Shown here one piece after another: positions 37,701-51,618 of a stretch of 64,000 nucleotides of DNA. The position numbers and the translations under genes are program-made. Under the pieces are notes generated by a model that was given only the letters and a program-made list of their open reading frames with translations, was not told where the DNA came from and did not search any database. The stretch's first letter is position 1. The number at the start of each line of letters is the position of its first letter. The stretch comes from Locusta migratoria (lineage: Eukaryota > Arthropoda > Insecta > Orthoptera > Acrididae): the NCBI GenBank assembly GCA_026315105.1, contig JAOYRU010002311.1, forward strand, positions 184,001 through 248,000, in the 5' to 3' direction.

Positions 37701-40700
37701 GGAGACCACGGCCCGCCACCTGACCGCCTCCACACTCCACATTTAATATATACATGTTTTTTTTTTGTTTGTTTCTCATGAAATTAACAAAAAAATTCTA
37801 TACAAATTTAGGAATAAACAGCAAAAACCATTAAAAAATCGAAATGAAAACATTCTTGGTTTAAAATGTCTGCAACGCAGTAAGCGTCCAGGCAGTACAG
37901 ACAAGAGTACTGCAGTTTAACAAAACACAACTCCTGGAGAGGGAGCAGAGCGGCGCCAGGGCGGCCGCCGGAGACCACGGCCCGCCACCTGACCGCCTCC
38001 ACACTCCACATTTAATATATACATGTTTTTTTTTGTTTGTTTCTCATGAAATTAACAAAAAAATTCTATACAAATTTAGGAATAAACAGCAAAAACCATT
38101 AAAAAATCGAAATGAAAACATTCTTGGTTTAAAATGTCTGCAACGCAGTAAGCGTCCAGGCAGTACAGACAAGAGTACTGCAGTTTAACAAAACACAACT
38201 CCTGGAGAGGGAGCAGAGCGGCGCCAGGGCGGCCGCCGGAGACCACGGCCCGCCACCTGACCGCCTCCACACTCCACATTTAATATATACATGTTTTTTT
38301 TTTTTTTGTTTGTTTCTCATGAAATTAACAAAAAAATTCTATACAAATTTAGGAATAAACAGCAAAAACCATTAAAAAATCGAAATGAAAACATTCTTGG
38401 TTTAAAATGTCTGCAACGCAGTAAGCGTCCAGGCAGTACAGACAAGAGTACTGCAGTTTAACAAAACACAACTCCTGGAGAGGGAGCAGAGCGGCGCCAG
38501 GGCGGCCGCCGGAGACCACGGCCCGCCACCTGACCGCCTCCACACTCCACATTTAATATATACATGTTTTTTTTTTGTTTGTTTCTCATGAAATTAACAA
38601 AAAAATTCTATACAAATTTAGGAATAAACAGCAAAAACCATTAAAAAATCGAAATGAAAACATTCTTGGTTTAAAATGTCTGCAACGCAGTAAGCGTCCA
38701 GGCAGTACAGACAAGAGTACTGCAGTTTAACAAAACACAACTCCTGGAGAGGGAGCAGAGCGGCGCCAGGGCGGCCGCCGGAGACCACGGCCCGCCACCT
38801 GACCGCCTCCACACTCCACATTTAATATATACATGTTTTTTTTTTTGTTTGTTTCTCATGAAATTAACAAAAAAATTCTATACAAATTTAGGAATAAACA
38901 GCAAAAACCATTAAAAAATCGAAATGAAAACATTCTTGGTTTAAAATGTCTGCAACGCAGTAAGCGTCCAGGCAGTACAGACAAGAGTACTGCAGTTTAA
39001 CAAAACACAACTCCTGGAGAGGGAGCAGAGCGGCGCCAGGGCGGCCGCCGGAGACCACGGCCCGCCACCTGACCGCCTCCACACTCCACATTTAATATAT
39101 ACATGTTTTTTTTTTTGTTTGTTTCTCATGAAATTAACAAAAAAATTCTATACAAATTTAGGAATAAACAGCAAAAACCATTAAAAAATCGAAATGAAAA
39201 CATTCTTGGTTTAAAATGTCTGCAACGCAGTAAGCGTCCAGGCAGTACAGACAAGAGTACTGCAGTTTAACAAAACACAACTCCTGGAGAGGGAGCAGAG
39301 CGGCGCCAGGGCGGCCGCCGGAGACCACGGCCCGCCACCTGACCGCCTCCACACTCCACATTTAATATATACATGTTTTTTTTTTTTTGTTTGTTTCTCA
39401 TGAAATTAACAAAAAAATTCTATACAAATTTAGGAATAAACAGCAAAAACCATTAAAAAATCGAAATGAAAACATTCTTGGTTTAAAATGTCTGCAACGC
39501 AGTAAGCGTCCAGGCAGTACAGACAAGAGTACTGCAGTTTAACAAAACACAACTCCTGGAGAGGGAGCAGAGCGGCGCCAGGGCGGCCGCCGGAGACCAC
39601 GGCCCGCCACCTGACCGCCTCCACACTCCACATTTAATATATACATGTTTTTTTTTTTTTTGTTTGTTTCTCATGAAATTAACAAAAAAATTCTATACAA
39701 ATTTAGGAATAAACAGCAAAAACCATTAAAAAATCGAAATGAAAACATTCTTGGTTTAAAATGTCTGCAACGCAGTAAGCGTCCAGGCAGTACAGACAAG
39801 AGTACTGCAGTTTAACAAAACACAACTCCTGGAGAGGGAGCAGAGCGGCGCCAGGGCGGCCGCCGGAGACCACGGCCCGCCACCTGACCGCCTCCACACT
39901 CCACATTTAATATATACATGTTTTTTTTTTTTTTTGTTTGTTTCTCATGAAATTAACAAAAAAATTCTATACAAATTTAGGAATAAACAGCAAAAACCAT
40001 TAAAAAATCGAAATGAAAACATTCTTGGTTTAAAATGTCTGCAACGCAGTAAGCGTCCAGGCAGTACAGACAAGAGTACTGCAGTTTAACAAAACACAAC
40101 TCCTGGAGAGGGAGCAGAGCGGCGCCAGGGCGGCCGCCGGAGACCACGGCCCGCCACCTGACCGCCTCCACACTCCACATTTAATATATACATGTTTTTT
40201 TTTTTGTTTGTTTCTCATGAAATTAACAAAAAAATTCTATACAAATTTAGGAATAAACAGCAAAAACCATTAAAAAATCGAAATGAAAACATTCTTGGTT
40301 TAAAATGTCTGCAACGCAGTAAGCGTCCAGGCAGTACAGACAAGAGTACTGCAGTTTAACAAAACACAACTCCTGGAGAGGGAGCAGAGCGGCGCCAGGG
40401 CGGCCGCCGGAGACCACGGCCCGCCACCTGACCGCCTCCACACTCCACATTTAATATATACATGTTTTTTTTTTTTTGTTTGTTTCTCATGAAATTAACA
40501 AAAAAATTCTATACAAATTTAGGAATAAACAGCAAAAACCATTAAAAAATCGAAATGAAAACATTCTTGGTTTAAAATGTCTGCAACGCAGTAAGCGTCC
40601 AGGCAGTACAGACAAGAGTACTGCAGTTTAACAAAACACAACTCCTGGAGAGGGAGCAGAGCGGCGCCAGGGCGGCCGCCGGAGACCACGGCCCGCCACC

Positions 40701-41874
40701 TGACCGCCTCCACACTCCACATTTAATATATACATGTTTTTTTTTTTTTGTTTGTTTCTCATGAAATTAACAAAAAAATTCTATACAAATTTAGGAATAA
40801 ACAGCAAAAACCATTAAAAAATCGAAATGAAAACATTCTTGGTTTAAAATGTCTGCAACGCAGTAAGCGTCCAGGCAGTACAGACAAGAGTACTGCAGTT
40901 TAACAAAACACAACTCCTGGAGAGGGAGCAGAGCGGCGCCAGGGCGGCCGCCGGAGACCACGGCCCGCCACCTGACCGCCTCCACACTCCACATTTAATA
41001 TATACATGTTTTTTTTTTTGTTTGTTTCTCATGAAATTAACAAAAAAATTCTATACAAATTTAGGAATAAACAGCAAAAACCATTAAAAAATCGAAATGA
41101 AAACATTCTTGGTTTAAAATGTCTGCAACGCAGTAAGCGTCCAGGCAGTACAGACAAGAGTACTGCAGTTTAACAAAACACAACTCCTGGAGAGGGAGCA
41201 GAGCGGCGCCAGGGCGGCCGCCGGAGACCACGGCCCGCCACCTGACCGCCTCCACACTCCACATTTAATATATACATGTTTTTTTTTTTTGTTTGTTTCT
41301 CATGAAATTAACAAAAAAATTCTATACAAATTTAGGAATAAACAGCAAAAACCATTAAAAAATCGAAATGAAAACATTCTTGGTTTAAAATGTCTGCAAC
41401 GCAGTAAGCGTCCAGGCAGTACAGACAAGAGTACTGCAGTTTAACAAAACACAACTCCTGGAGAGGGAGCAGAGCGGCGCCAGGGCGGCCGCCGGAGACC
41501 ACGGCCCGCCACCTGACCGCCTCCACACTCCACATTTAATATATACATGTTTTTTTTTTTTTTTGTTTGTTTCTCATGAAATTAACAAAAAAATTCTATA
41601 CAAATTTAGGAATAAACAGCAAAAACCATTAAAAAATCGAAATGAAAACATTCTTGGTTTAAAATGTCTGCAACGCAGTAAGCGTCCAGGCAGTACAGAC
41701 AAGAGTACTGCAGTTTAACAAAACACAACTCCTGGAGAGGGAGCAGAGCGGCGCCAGGGCGGCCGCCGGAGACCACGGCCCGCCACCTGACCGCCTCCAC
41801 ACTCCACATTTAATATATACATGTTTTTTTTTTGTTTGTTTCTCATGAAATTAACAAAAAAATTCTATACAAAT
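22752..41874. repeat. Highly uniform central sub-array
   Basis: About 71 units with T runs of 8-15 and both G interruptions throughout. Very few substitutions: GCGTTCAGG at about 30900, GAGAACTGC at about 34683, CAGTGCAG at about 34941, and one rearranged unit near 35.66 kb. No T tract above about 15 occurs over some 19 kb, in contrast to the flanks. No gene is seen. Confidence 0.9.
35660..35926. repeat. Rearranged unit with local duplication and deletion
   Basis: After CTATACAAATT this unit gains about 19 bases beginning CATGAAATTAAAA, a near copy of the CATGAAATTAACAAAA stretch about 30 bp upstream. It then resumes at TAGGAATA and skips about 21 bases to ATCGAAATG, losing the CAGCAAAAACC segment. 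Net change is -2 bp. The GC core and T tract are normal. The pattern suits replication template switching at short A/T-rich homologies. Confidence 0.88.
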
Positions 41875-44046
41875 TTAGGAATAAACAGCAAAAACCATTA
41901 AAAAATCGAAATGAAAACATTCTTGGTTTAAAATGTCTGCAACGCAGTAAGCGTCCAGGCAGTACAGACAAGAGTACTGCAGTTTAACAAAACACAACTC
42001 CTGGAGAGGGAGCAGAGCGGCGCCAGGGCGGCCGCCGGAGACCACGGCCCGCCACCTGACCGCCTCCACACTCCACATTTAATATATACATGTTTTTTTT
42101 TTTTTTTTTTTTTTGTTTGTTTCTCATGAAATTAACAAAAAAATTCTATACAAATTTAGGAATAAACAGCAAAAACCATTAAAAAATCGAAATGAAAACA
42201 TTCTTGGTTTAAAATGTCTGCAACGCAGTAAGCGTCCAGGCAGTACAGACAAGAGTACTGCAGTTTAACAAAACACAACTCCTGGAGAGGGAGCAGAGCG
42301 GCGCCAGGGCGGCCGCCGGAGACCACGGCCCGCCACCTGACCGCCTCCACACTCCACATTTAATATATACATGTTTTTTTTTTTTTTTGTTTGTTTCTCA
42401 TGAAATTAACAAAAAAATTCTATACAAATTTAGGAATAAACAGCAAAAACCATTAAAAAATCGAAATGAAAACATTCTTGGTTTAAAATGTCTGCAACGC
42501 AGTAAGCGTCCAGGCAGTACAGACAAGAGTACTGCAGTTTAACAAAACACAACTCCTGGAGAGGGAGCAGAGCGGCGCCAGGGCGGCCGCCGGAGACCAC
42601 GGCCCGCCACCTGACCGCCTCCACACTCCACATTTAATATATACATGTTTTTTTTTTGTTTGTTTCTCATGAAATTAACAAAAAAATTCTATACAAATTT
42701 AGGAATAAACAGCAAAAACCATTAAAAAATCGAAATGAAAACATTCTTGGTTTAAAATGTCTGCAACGCAGTAAGCGTCCAGGCAGTACAGACAAGAGTA
42801 CTGCAGTTTAACAAAACACAACTCCTGGAGAGGGAGCAGAGCGGCGCCAGGGCGGCCGCCGGAGACCACGGCCCGCCACCTGACCGCCTCCACACTCCAC
42901 ATTTAATATATACATGTTTTTTTTTTGTTTGTTTCTCATGAAATTAACAAAAAAATTCTATACAAATTTAGGAATAAACAGCAAAAACCATTAAAAAATC
43001 GAAATGAAAACATTCTTGGTTTAAAATGTCTGCAACGCAGTAAGCGTCCAGGCAGTACAGACAAGAGTACTGCAGTTTAACAAAACACAACTCCTGGAGA
43101 GGGAGCAGAGCGGCGCCAGGGCGGCCGCCGGAGACCACGGCCCGCCACCTGACCGCCTCCACACTCCACATTTAATATATACATGTTTTTTTTTTTTTGT
43201 TTGTTTCTCATGAAATTAACAAAAAAATTCTATACAAATTTAGGAATAAACAGCAAAAACCATTAAAAAATCGAAATGAAAACATTCTTGGTTTAAAATG
43301 TCTGCAACGCAGTAAGCGTCCAGGCAGTACAGACAAGAGTACTGCAGTTTAACAAAACACAACTCCTGGAGAGGGAGCAGAGCGGCGCCAGGGCGGCCGC
43401 CGGAGACCACGGCCCGCCACCTGACCGCCTCCACACTCCACATTTAATATATACATGTTTTTTTTTTGTTTGTTTCTCATGAAATTAACAAAAAAATTCT
43501 ATACAAATTTAGGAATAAACAGCAAAAACCATTAAAAAATCGAAATGAAAACATTCTTGGTTTAAAATGTCTGCAACGCAGTAAGCGTCCAGGCAGTACA
43601 GACAAGAGTACTGCAGTTTAACAAAACACAACTCCTGGAGAGGGAGCAGAGCGGCGCCAGGGCGGCCGCCGGAGACCACGGCCCGCCACCTGACCGCCTC
43701 CACACTCCACATTTAATATATACATGTTTTTTTTTTGTTTGTTTCTCATGAAATTAACAAAAAAATTCTATACAAATTTAGGAATAAACAGCAAAAACCA
43801 TTAAAAAATCGAAATGAAAACATTCTTGGTTTAAAATGTCTGCAACGCAGTAAGCGTCCAGGCAGTACAGACAAGAGTACTGCAGTTTAACAAAACACAA
43901 CTCCTGGAGAGGGAGCAGAGCGGCGCCAGGGCGGCCGCCGGAGACCACGGCCCGCCACCTGACCGCCTCCACACTCCACATTTAATATATACATGTTTTT
44001 TTTTTGTTTGTTTCTCATGGAATTAACAAAAAAATTCTATACAAAT
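41875..44046. repeat. Ordinary sub-array
   Basis: Eight reference-type units, T10-T15 apart from the T22 listed separately. No private variants of note until TCATGGAATT at about 44015. Confidence 0.85.
42093..42114. repeat. T tract of 22 with both interruptions intact
   Basis: T22 followed by GTTTGTTTCTC. This is the longest run that still keeps both G interruptions, and the unit is 281 bp. Confidence 0.85.
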
Positions 44047-46941
44047 TTAGGAATAAACAGCAAAAACCATTAAAAAATCGAAATGAAAACATTCTTGGTT
44101 TAAAATGTCTGCAACGCAGTAAGCGTTCAGGCAGTACAGACAAGAGTACTGCAGTTTAACAAAACACAACTCCTGGAGAGGGAGCAGAGCGGCGCCAGGG
44201 CGGCCGCCGGAGACCACGGCCCGCCACCTGACCGCCTCCACACTCCACATTTAATATATACATGTTTTTTTTTTGTTTGTTTCTCATGAAATTAACAAAA
44301 AAATTCTATACAAATTTAGGAATAAACAGCAAAAACCATTAAAAAATCGAAATGAAAACATTCTTGGTTTAAAATGTCTGCAACGCAGTAAGCGTCCAGG
44401 CAGTACAGACAAGAGTACTGCAGTTTAACAAAACACAACTCCTGGAGAGGGAGCAGAGCGGCGCCAGGGCGGCCGCCGGAGACCACGGCCCGCCACCTGA
44501 CCGCCTCCACACTCCACATTTAATATATACATGTTTTTTTTTTGTTTGTTTCTCATGAAATTAACAAAAAAATTCTATACAAATTTAGGAATAAACAGCA
44601 AAAACCATTAAAAAATCGAAATGAAAACATTCTTGGTTTAAAATGTCTGCAACGCAGTAAGCGTCCAGGCAGTACAGACAAGAGTACTGCAGTTTAACAA
44701 AACACAACTCCTGGAGAGGGAGCAGAGCGGCGCCAGGGCGGCCGCCGGAGACCACGGCCCGCCACCTGACCGCCTCCACACTCCACATTTAATATATACA
44801 TGTTTTTTTTTTTGTTTGTTTCTCATGGAATTAACAAAAAAATTCTATACAAATTTAGGAATAAACAGCAAAAACCATTAAAAAATCGAAATGAAAACAT
44901 TCTTGGTTTAAAATGTCTGCAACGCAGTAAGCGTTCAGGCAGTACAGACAAGAGTACTGCAGTTTAACAAAACACAACTCCTGGAGAGGGAGCAGAGCGG
45001 CGCCAGGGCGGCCGCCGGAGACCACGGCCCGCCACCTGACCGCCTCCACACTCCACATTTAATATATACATGTTTTTTTTTGTTTGTTTCTCATGAAATT
45101 AACAAAAAAATTCTATACAAATTTAGGAATAAACAGCAAAAACCATTAAAAAATCGAAATGAAAACATTCTTGGTTTAAAATGTCTGCAACGCAGTAAGC
45201 GTTCAGGCAGTACAGACAAGAGTACTGCAGTTTAACAAAACACAACTCCTGGAGAGGGAGCAGAGCGGCGCCAGGGCGGCCGCCGGAGACCACGGCCCGC
45301 CACCTGACCGCCTCCACACTCCACATTTAATATATACATGTTTTTTTTTGTTTGTTTCTCATGAAATTAACAAAAAAATTCTATACAAATTTAGGAATAA
45401 ACAGCAAAAACCATTAAAAAATCGAAATGAAAACATTCTTGGTTTAAAATGTCTGCAACGCAGTAAGCGTTCAGGCAGTACAGACAAGAGTACTGCAGTT
45501 TAACAAAACACAACTCCTGGAGAGGGAGCAGAGCGGCGCCAGGGCGGCCGCCGGAGACCACGGCCCGCCACCTGACCGCCTCCACACTCCACATTTAATA
45601 TATACATGTTTTTTTTTGTTTGTTTCTCATGAAATTAACAAAAAAATTCTATACAAATTTAGGAATAAACAGCAAAAACCATTAAAAAATCGAAATGAAA
45701 ACATTCTTGGTTTAAAATGTCTGCAACGCAGTAAGCGTTCAGGCAGTACAGACAAGAGTACTGCAGTTTAACAAAACACAACTCCTGGAGAGGGAGCAGA
45801 GCGGCGCCAGGGCGGCCGCCGGAGACCACGGCCCGCCACCTGACCGCCTCCACACTCCACATTTAATATATACATGTTTTTTTTTTGTTTGTTTCTCATG
45901 AAATTAACAAAAAAATTCTATACAAATTTAGGAATAAACAGCAAAAACCATTAAAAAATCGAAATGAAAACATTCTTGGTTTAAAATGTCTGCAACGCAG
46001 TAAGCGTCCAGGCAGTACAGACAAGAGTACTGCAGTTTAACAAAACACAACTCCTGGAGAGGGAGCAGAGCGGCGCCAGGGCGGCCGCCGGAGACCACGG
46101 CCCGCCACCTGACCGCCTCCACACTCCACATTTAATATATACATGTTTTTTTTTTTGTTTGTTTCTCATGAAATTAACAAAAAAATTCTATACAAATTTA
46201 GGAATAAACAGCAAAAACCATTAAAAAATCGAAATGAAAACATTCTTGGTTTAAAATGTCTGCAACGCAGTAAGCGTTCAGGCAGTACAGACAAGAGTAC
46301 TGCAGTTTAACAAAACAAAACTCCTGGAGAGGGAGCAGAGCGGCGCCAGGGCGGCCGCCGGAGACCACGGCCCGCCACCTGACCGCCTCCACACTCCACA
46401 TTTAATATATACATGTTTTTTTTTTTGTTTGTTTCTCATGAAATTAACAAAAAAATTCTATACAAATTTAGGAATAAACAGCAAAAACCATTAAAAAATC
46501 GAAATGAAAACATTCTTGGTTTAAAATGTCTGCAACGCAGTAAGCGTCCAGGCAGTACAGACAAGAGTACTGCAGTTTAACAAAACACAACTCCTGGAGA
46601 GGGAGCAGAGCGGCGCCAGGGCGGCCGCCGGAGACCACGGCCCGCCACCTGACCGCCTCCACACTCCACATTTAATATATACATGTTTTTTTTTTTGTTT
46701 GTTTCTCATGAAATTAACAAAAAAATTCTATACAAATTTAGGAATAAACAGCAAAAACCATTAAAAAATCGAAATGAAAACATTCTTGGTTTAAAATGTC
46801 TGCAACGCAGTAAGCGTTCAGGCAGTACAGACAAGAGTACTGCAGTTTAACAAAACACAACTCCTGGAGAGGGAGCAGAGCGGCGCCAGGGCGGCCGCCG
46901 GAGACCACGGCCCGCCACCTGACCGCCTCCACACTCCACAT
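44015..46941. repeat. GCGTTCAGG subfamily block
   Basis: The usual GCGTCCAGG reads GCGTTCAGG in units starting at 44047, 44855, 45123, 45391, 45659, 46198 and 46738, and otherwise only at 30824. TCATGGAATT precedes the 44047 and 44855 units, 808 bp (three units) apart. From 45659 variant and common units alternate, giving a two-unit periodicity. The 46198 unit also has AAACAAAACTCC for AAACACAACTCC. Confidence 0.88.
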
Positions 46942-49900
46942 TTAATATATACATGTTTTTTTTTGTTTGTTTCTCATGAAATTAACAAAAAAATTCTATA
47001 CAAATTTAGGAATAAACAGCAAAAACCATTAAAAAATCGAAATGAAAACATTCTTGGTTTAAAATGTCTGCAACGCAGTAAGCGTCCAGGCAGTACAGAC
47101 AAGAGTACTGCAGTTTAACAAAACACAACTCCTGGAGAGGGAGCAGAGCGGCGCCAGGGCGGCCGCCGGAGACCACGGCCCGCCACCTGACCGCCTCCAC
47201 ACTCCACATTTAATATATACATGTTTTTTTTTTGTTTGTTTCTCATGAAATTAACAAAAAAATTCTATACAAATTTAGGAATAAACAGCAAAAACCATTA
47301 AAAAATCGAAATGAAAACATTCTTGGTTTAAAATGTCTGCAACGCAGTAAGCGTCCAGGCAGTACAGACAAGAGTACTGCAGTTTAACAAAACACAACTC
47401 CTGGAGAGGGAGCAGAGCGGCGCCAGGGCGGCCGCCGGAGACCACGGCCCGCCACCTGACCGCCTCCACACTCCACATTTAATATATACATGTTTTTTTT
47501 TTGTTTGTTTCTCATGAAATTAACAAAAAAATTCTATACAAATTTAGGAATAAACAGCAAAAACCATTAAAAAATCGAAATGAAAACATTCTTGGTTTAA
47601 AATGTCTGCAACGCAGTAAGCGTCCAGGCAGTACAGACAAGAGTACTGCAGTTTAACAAAACACAACTCCTGGAGAGGGAGCAGAGCGGCGCCAGGGCGG
47701 CCGCCGGAGACCACGGCCCGCCACCTGACCGCCTCCACACTCCACATTTAATATATACATGTTTTTTTTTTTTGTTTGTTTCTCATGAAATTAACAAAAA
47801 AATTCTATACAAATTTAGGAATAAACAGCAAAAACCATTAAAAAATCGAAATGAAAACATTCTTGGTTTAAAATGTCTGCAACGCAGTAAGCGTCCAGGC
47901 AGTACAGACAAGAGTACTGCAGTTTAACAAAACACAACTCCTGGAGAGGGAGCAGAGCGGCGCCAGGGCGGCCGCCGGAGACCACGGCCCGCCACCTGAC
48001 CGCCTCCACACTCCACATTTAATATATACATGTTTTTTTTTTTTTTTGTTTGTTTCTCATGAAATTAACAAAAAAATTCTATACAAATTTAGGAATAAAC
48101 AGCAAAAACCATTAAAAAATCGAAATGAAAACATTCTTGGTTTAAAATGTCTGCAACGCAGTAAGCGTCCAGGCAGTACAGACAAGAGTACTGCAGTTTA
48201 ACAAAACACAACTCCTGGAGAGGGAGCAGAGCGGCGCCAGGGCGGCCGCCGGAGACCACGGCCCGCCACCTGACCGCCTCCACACTCCACATTTAATATA
48301 TACATGTTTTTTTTTTTGTTTGTTTCTCATGAAATTAACAAAAAAATTCTATACAAATTTAGGAATAAACAGCAAAAACCATTAAAAAATCGAAATGAAA
48401 ACATTCTTGGTTTAAAATGTCTGCAACGCAGTAAGCGTCCAGGCAGTACAGACAAGAGTACTGCAGTTTAACAAAACACAACTCCTGGAGAGGGAGCAGA
48501 GCGGCGCCAGGGCGGCCGCCGGAGACCACGGCCCGCCACCTGACCGCCTCCACACTCCACATTTAATATATACATGTTTTTTTTTTGTTTGTTTCTCATG
48601 AAATTAACAAAAAAATTCTATACAAATTTAGGAATAAACAGCAAAAACCATTAAAAAATCGAAATGAAAACATTCTTGGTTTAAAATGTCTGCAACGCAG
48701 TAAGCGTCCAGGCAGTACAGACAAGAGTACTGCAGTTTAACAAAACACAACTCCTGGAGAGGGAGCAGAGCGGCGCCAGGGCGGCCGCCGGAGACCACGG
48801 CCCGCCACCTGACCGCCTCCACACTCCACATTTAATATATACATGTTTTTTTTTTGTTTGTTTCTCATGAAATTAACAAAAAAATTCTATACAAATTTAG
48901 GAATAAACAGCAAAAACCATTAAAAAATCGAAATGAAAACATTCTTGGTTTAAAATGTCTGCAACGCAGTAAGCGTCCAGGCAGTACAGACAAGAGTACT
49001 GCAGTTTAACAAAACACAACTCCTGGAGAGGGAGCAGAGCGGCGCCAGGGCGGCCGCCGGAGACCACGGCCCGCCACCTGACCGCCTCCACACTCCACAT
49101 TTAATATATACATGTTTTTTTTTTGTTTGTTTCTCATGAAATTAACAAAAAAATTCTATACAAATTTAGGAATAAACAGCAAAAACCATTAAAAAATCGA
49201 AATGAAAACATTCTTGGTTTAAAATGTCTGCAACGCAGTAAGCGTCCAGGCAGTACAGACAAGAGTACTGCAGTTTAACAAAACACAACTCCTGGAGAGG
49301 GAGCAGAGCGGCGCCAGGGCGGCCGCCGGAGACCACGGCCCGCCACCTGACCGCCTCCACACTCCACATTTAATATATACATGTTTTTTTTTTGTTTGTT
49401 TCTCATGAAATTAACAAAAAAATTCTATACAAATTTAGGAATAAACAGCAAAAACCATTAAAAAATCGAAATGAAAACATTCTTGGTTTAAAATGTCTGC
49501 AACGCAGTAAGCGTCCAGGCAGTACAGACAAGAGTACTGCAGTTTAACAAAACACAACTCCTGGAGAGGGAGCAGAGCGGCGCCAGGGCGGCCGCCGGAG
49601 ACCACGGCCCGCCACCTGACCGCCTCCACACTCCACATTTAATATATACATGTTTTTTTTTTTGTTTGTTTCTCATGAAATTAACAAAAAAATTCTATAC
49701 AAATTTAGGAATAAACAGCAAAAACCATTAAAAAATCGAAATGAAAACATTCTTGGTTTAAAATGTCTGCAACGCAGTAAGCGTCCAGGCAGTACAGACA
49801 AGAGTACTGCAGTTTAACAAAACACAACTCCTGGAGAGGGAGCAGAGCGGCGCCAGGGCGGCCGCCGGAGACCACGGCCCGCCACCTGACCGCCTCCACA

Positions 49901-51052
49901 CTCCACATTTAATATATACATGTTTTTTTTTTGTTTGTTTCTCATGAAATTAACAAAAAAATTCTATACAAATTTAGGAATAAACAGCAAAAACCATTAA
50001 AAAATCGAAATGAAAACATTCTTGGTTTAAAATGTCTGCAACGCAGTAAGCGTCCAGGCAGTACAGACAAGAGTACTGCAGTTTAACAAAACACAACTCC
50101 TGGAGAGGGAGCAGAGCGGCGCCAGGGCGGCCGCCGGAGACCACGGCCCGCCACCTGACCGCCTCCACACTCCACATTTAATATATACATGTTTTTTTTT
50201 TGTTTGTTTCTCATGAAATTAACAAAAAAATTCTATACAAATTTAGGAATAAACAGCAAAAACCATTAAAAAATCGAAATGAAAACATTCTTGGTTTAAA
50301 ATGTCTGCAACGCAGTAAGCGTCCAGGCAGTACAGACAAGAGTACTGCAGTTTAACAAAACACAACTCCTGGAGAGGGAGCAGAGCGGCGCCAGGGCGGC
50401 CGCCGGAGACCACGGCCCGCCACCTGACCGCCTCCACACTCCACATTTAATATATACATGTTTTTTTTTTGTTTGTTTCTCATGAAATTAACAAAAAAAT
50501 TCTATACAAATTTAGGAATAAACAGCAAAAACCATTAAAAAATCGAAATGAAAACATTCTTGGTTTAAAATGTCTGCAACGCAGTAAGCGTCCAGGCAGT
50601 ACAGACAAGAGTACTGCAGTTTAACAAAACACAACTCCTGGAGAGGGAGCAGAGCGGCGCCAGGGCGGCCGCCGGAGACCACGGCCCGCCACCTGACCGC
50701 CTCCACACTCCACATTTAATATATACATGTTTTTTTTTTGTTTGTTTCTCATGAAATTAACAAAAAAATTCTATACAAATTTAGGAATAAACAGCAAAAA
50801 CCATTAAAAAATCGAAATGAAAACATTCTTGGTTTAAAATGTCTGCAACGCAGTAAGCGTCCAGGCAGTACAGACAAGAGTACTGCAGTTTAACAAAACA
50901 CAACTCCTGGAGAGGGAGCAGAGCGGCGCCAGGGCGGCCGCCGGAGACCACGGCCCGCCACCTGACCGCCTCCACACTCCACATTTAATATATACATGTT
51001 TTTTTTTTTTTGTTTGTTTCTCATGAAATTAACAAAAAAATTCTATACAAAT
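46942..51052. repeat. Uniform sub-array
   Basis: Fifteen full units of reference type, starting at 47006, with T9-T15 and no notable private variants. No gene or other element is seen. Confidence 0.88.
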
Positions 51053-51269
51053 TTAGGAATAAACAGCAAAAACCATTAAAAAATCGAAATGAAAACATTC
51101 TTGGTTTAAAATGTCTGCAACGCAGTAAGCGTCCAGGCAGTACAGACAAGAGTACTGCAGTTTAACAAAACACAACTCCTGGAGAGGGAGCAGAGCGGCG
51201 CCAGGGCGGCCGCCGGAGACCACGGCCCGCCACCTGACCGCCTCCACACTCCACATTTAATATATACAT

Positions 51270-51270
<1 letters not shown>

Positions 51271-51324
<54 letters not shown>
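51271..51324. repeat. Expanded T tract, 54 T
   Basis: Pure T54 then GTTTCTC; the first expanded tract after about 30 kb with none above 22. Confidence 0.85.
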
Positions 51325-51325
<1 letters not shown>

Positions 51326-51578
51326 TTTCTCATGAAATTAACAAAAAAATTCTATACAAATTTAGGAATAAACAGCAAAAACCATTAAAAAATCGAAATG
51401 AAAACATTCTTGGTTTAAAATGTCTGCAACGCAGTAAGCGTCCAGGCAGTACAGACAAGAGTACTGCAGTTTAACAAAACACAACTCCTGGAGAGGGAGC
51501 AGAGCGGCGCCAGGGCGGCCGCCGGAGACCACGGCCCGCCACCTGACCGCCTCCACACTCCACATTTAATATATACAT

Positions 51579-51579
<1 letters not shown>

Positions 51580-51617
<38 letters not shown>
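51580..51617. repeat. Expanded T tract, 38 T
   Basis: Pure T38 then GTTTCTC. The same length recurs at 54055. Confidence 0.85.
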
Positions 51618-51618
<1 letters not shown>

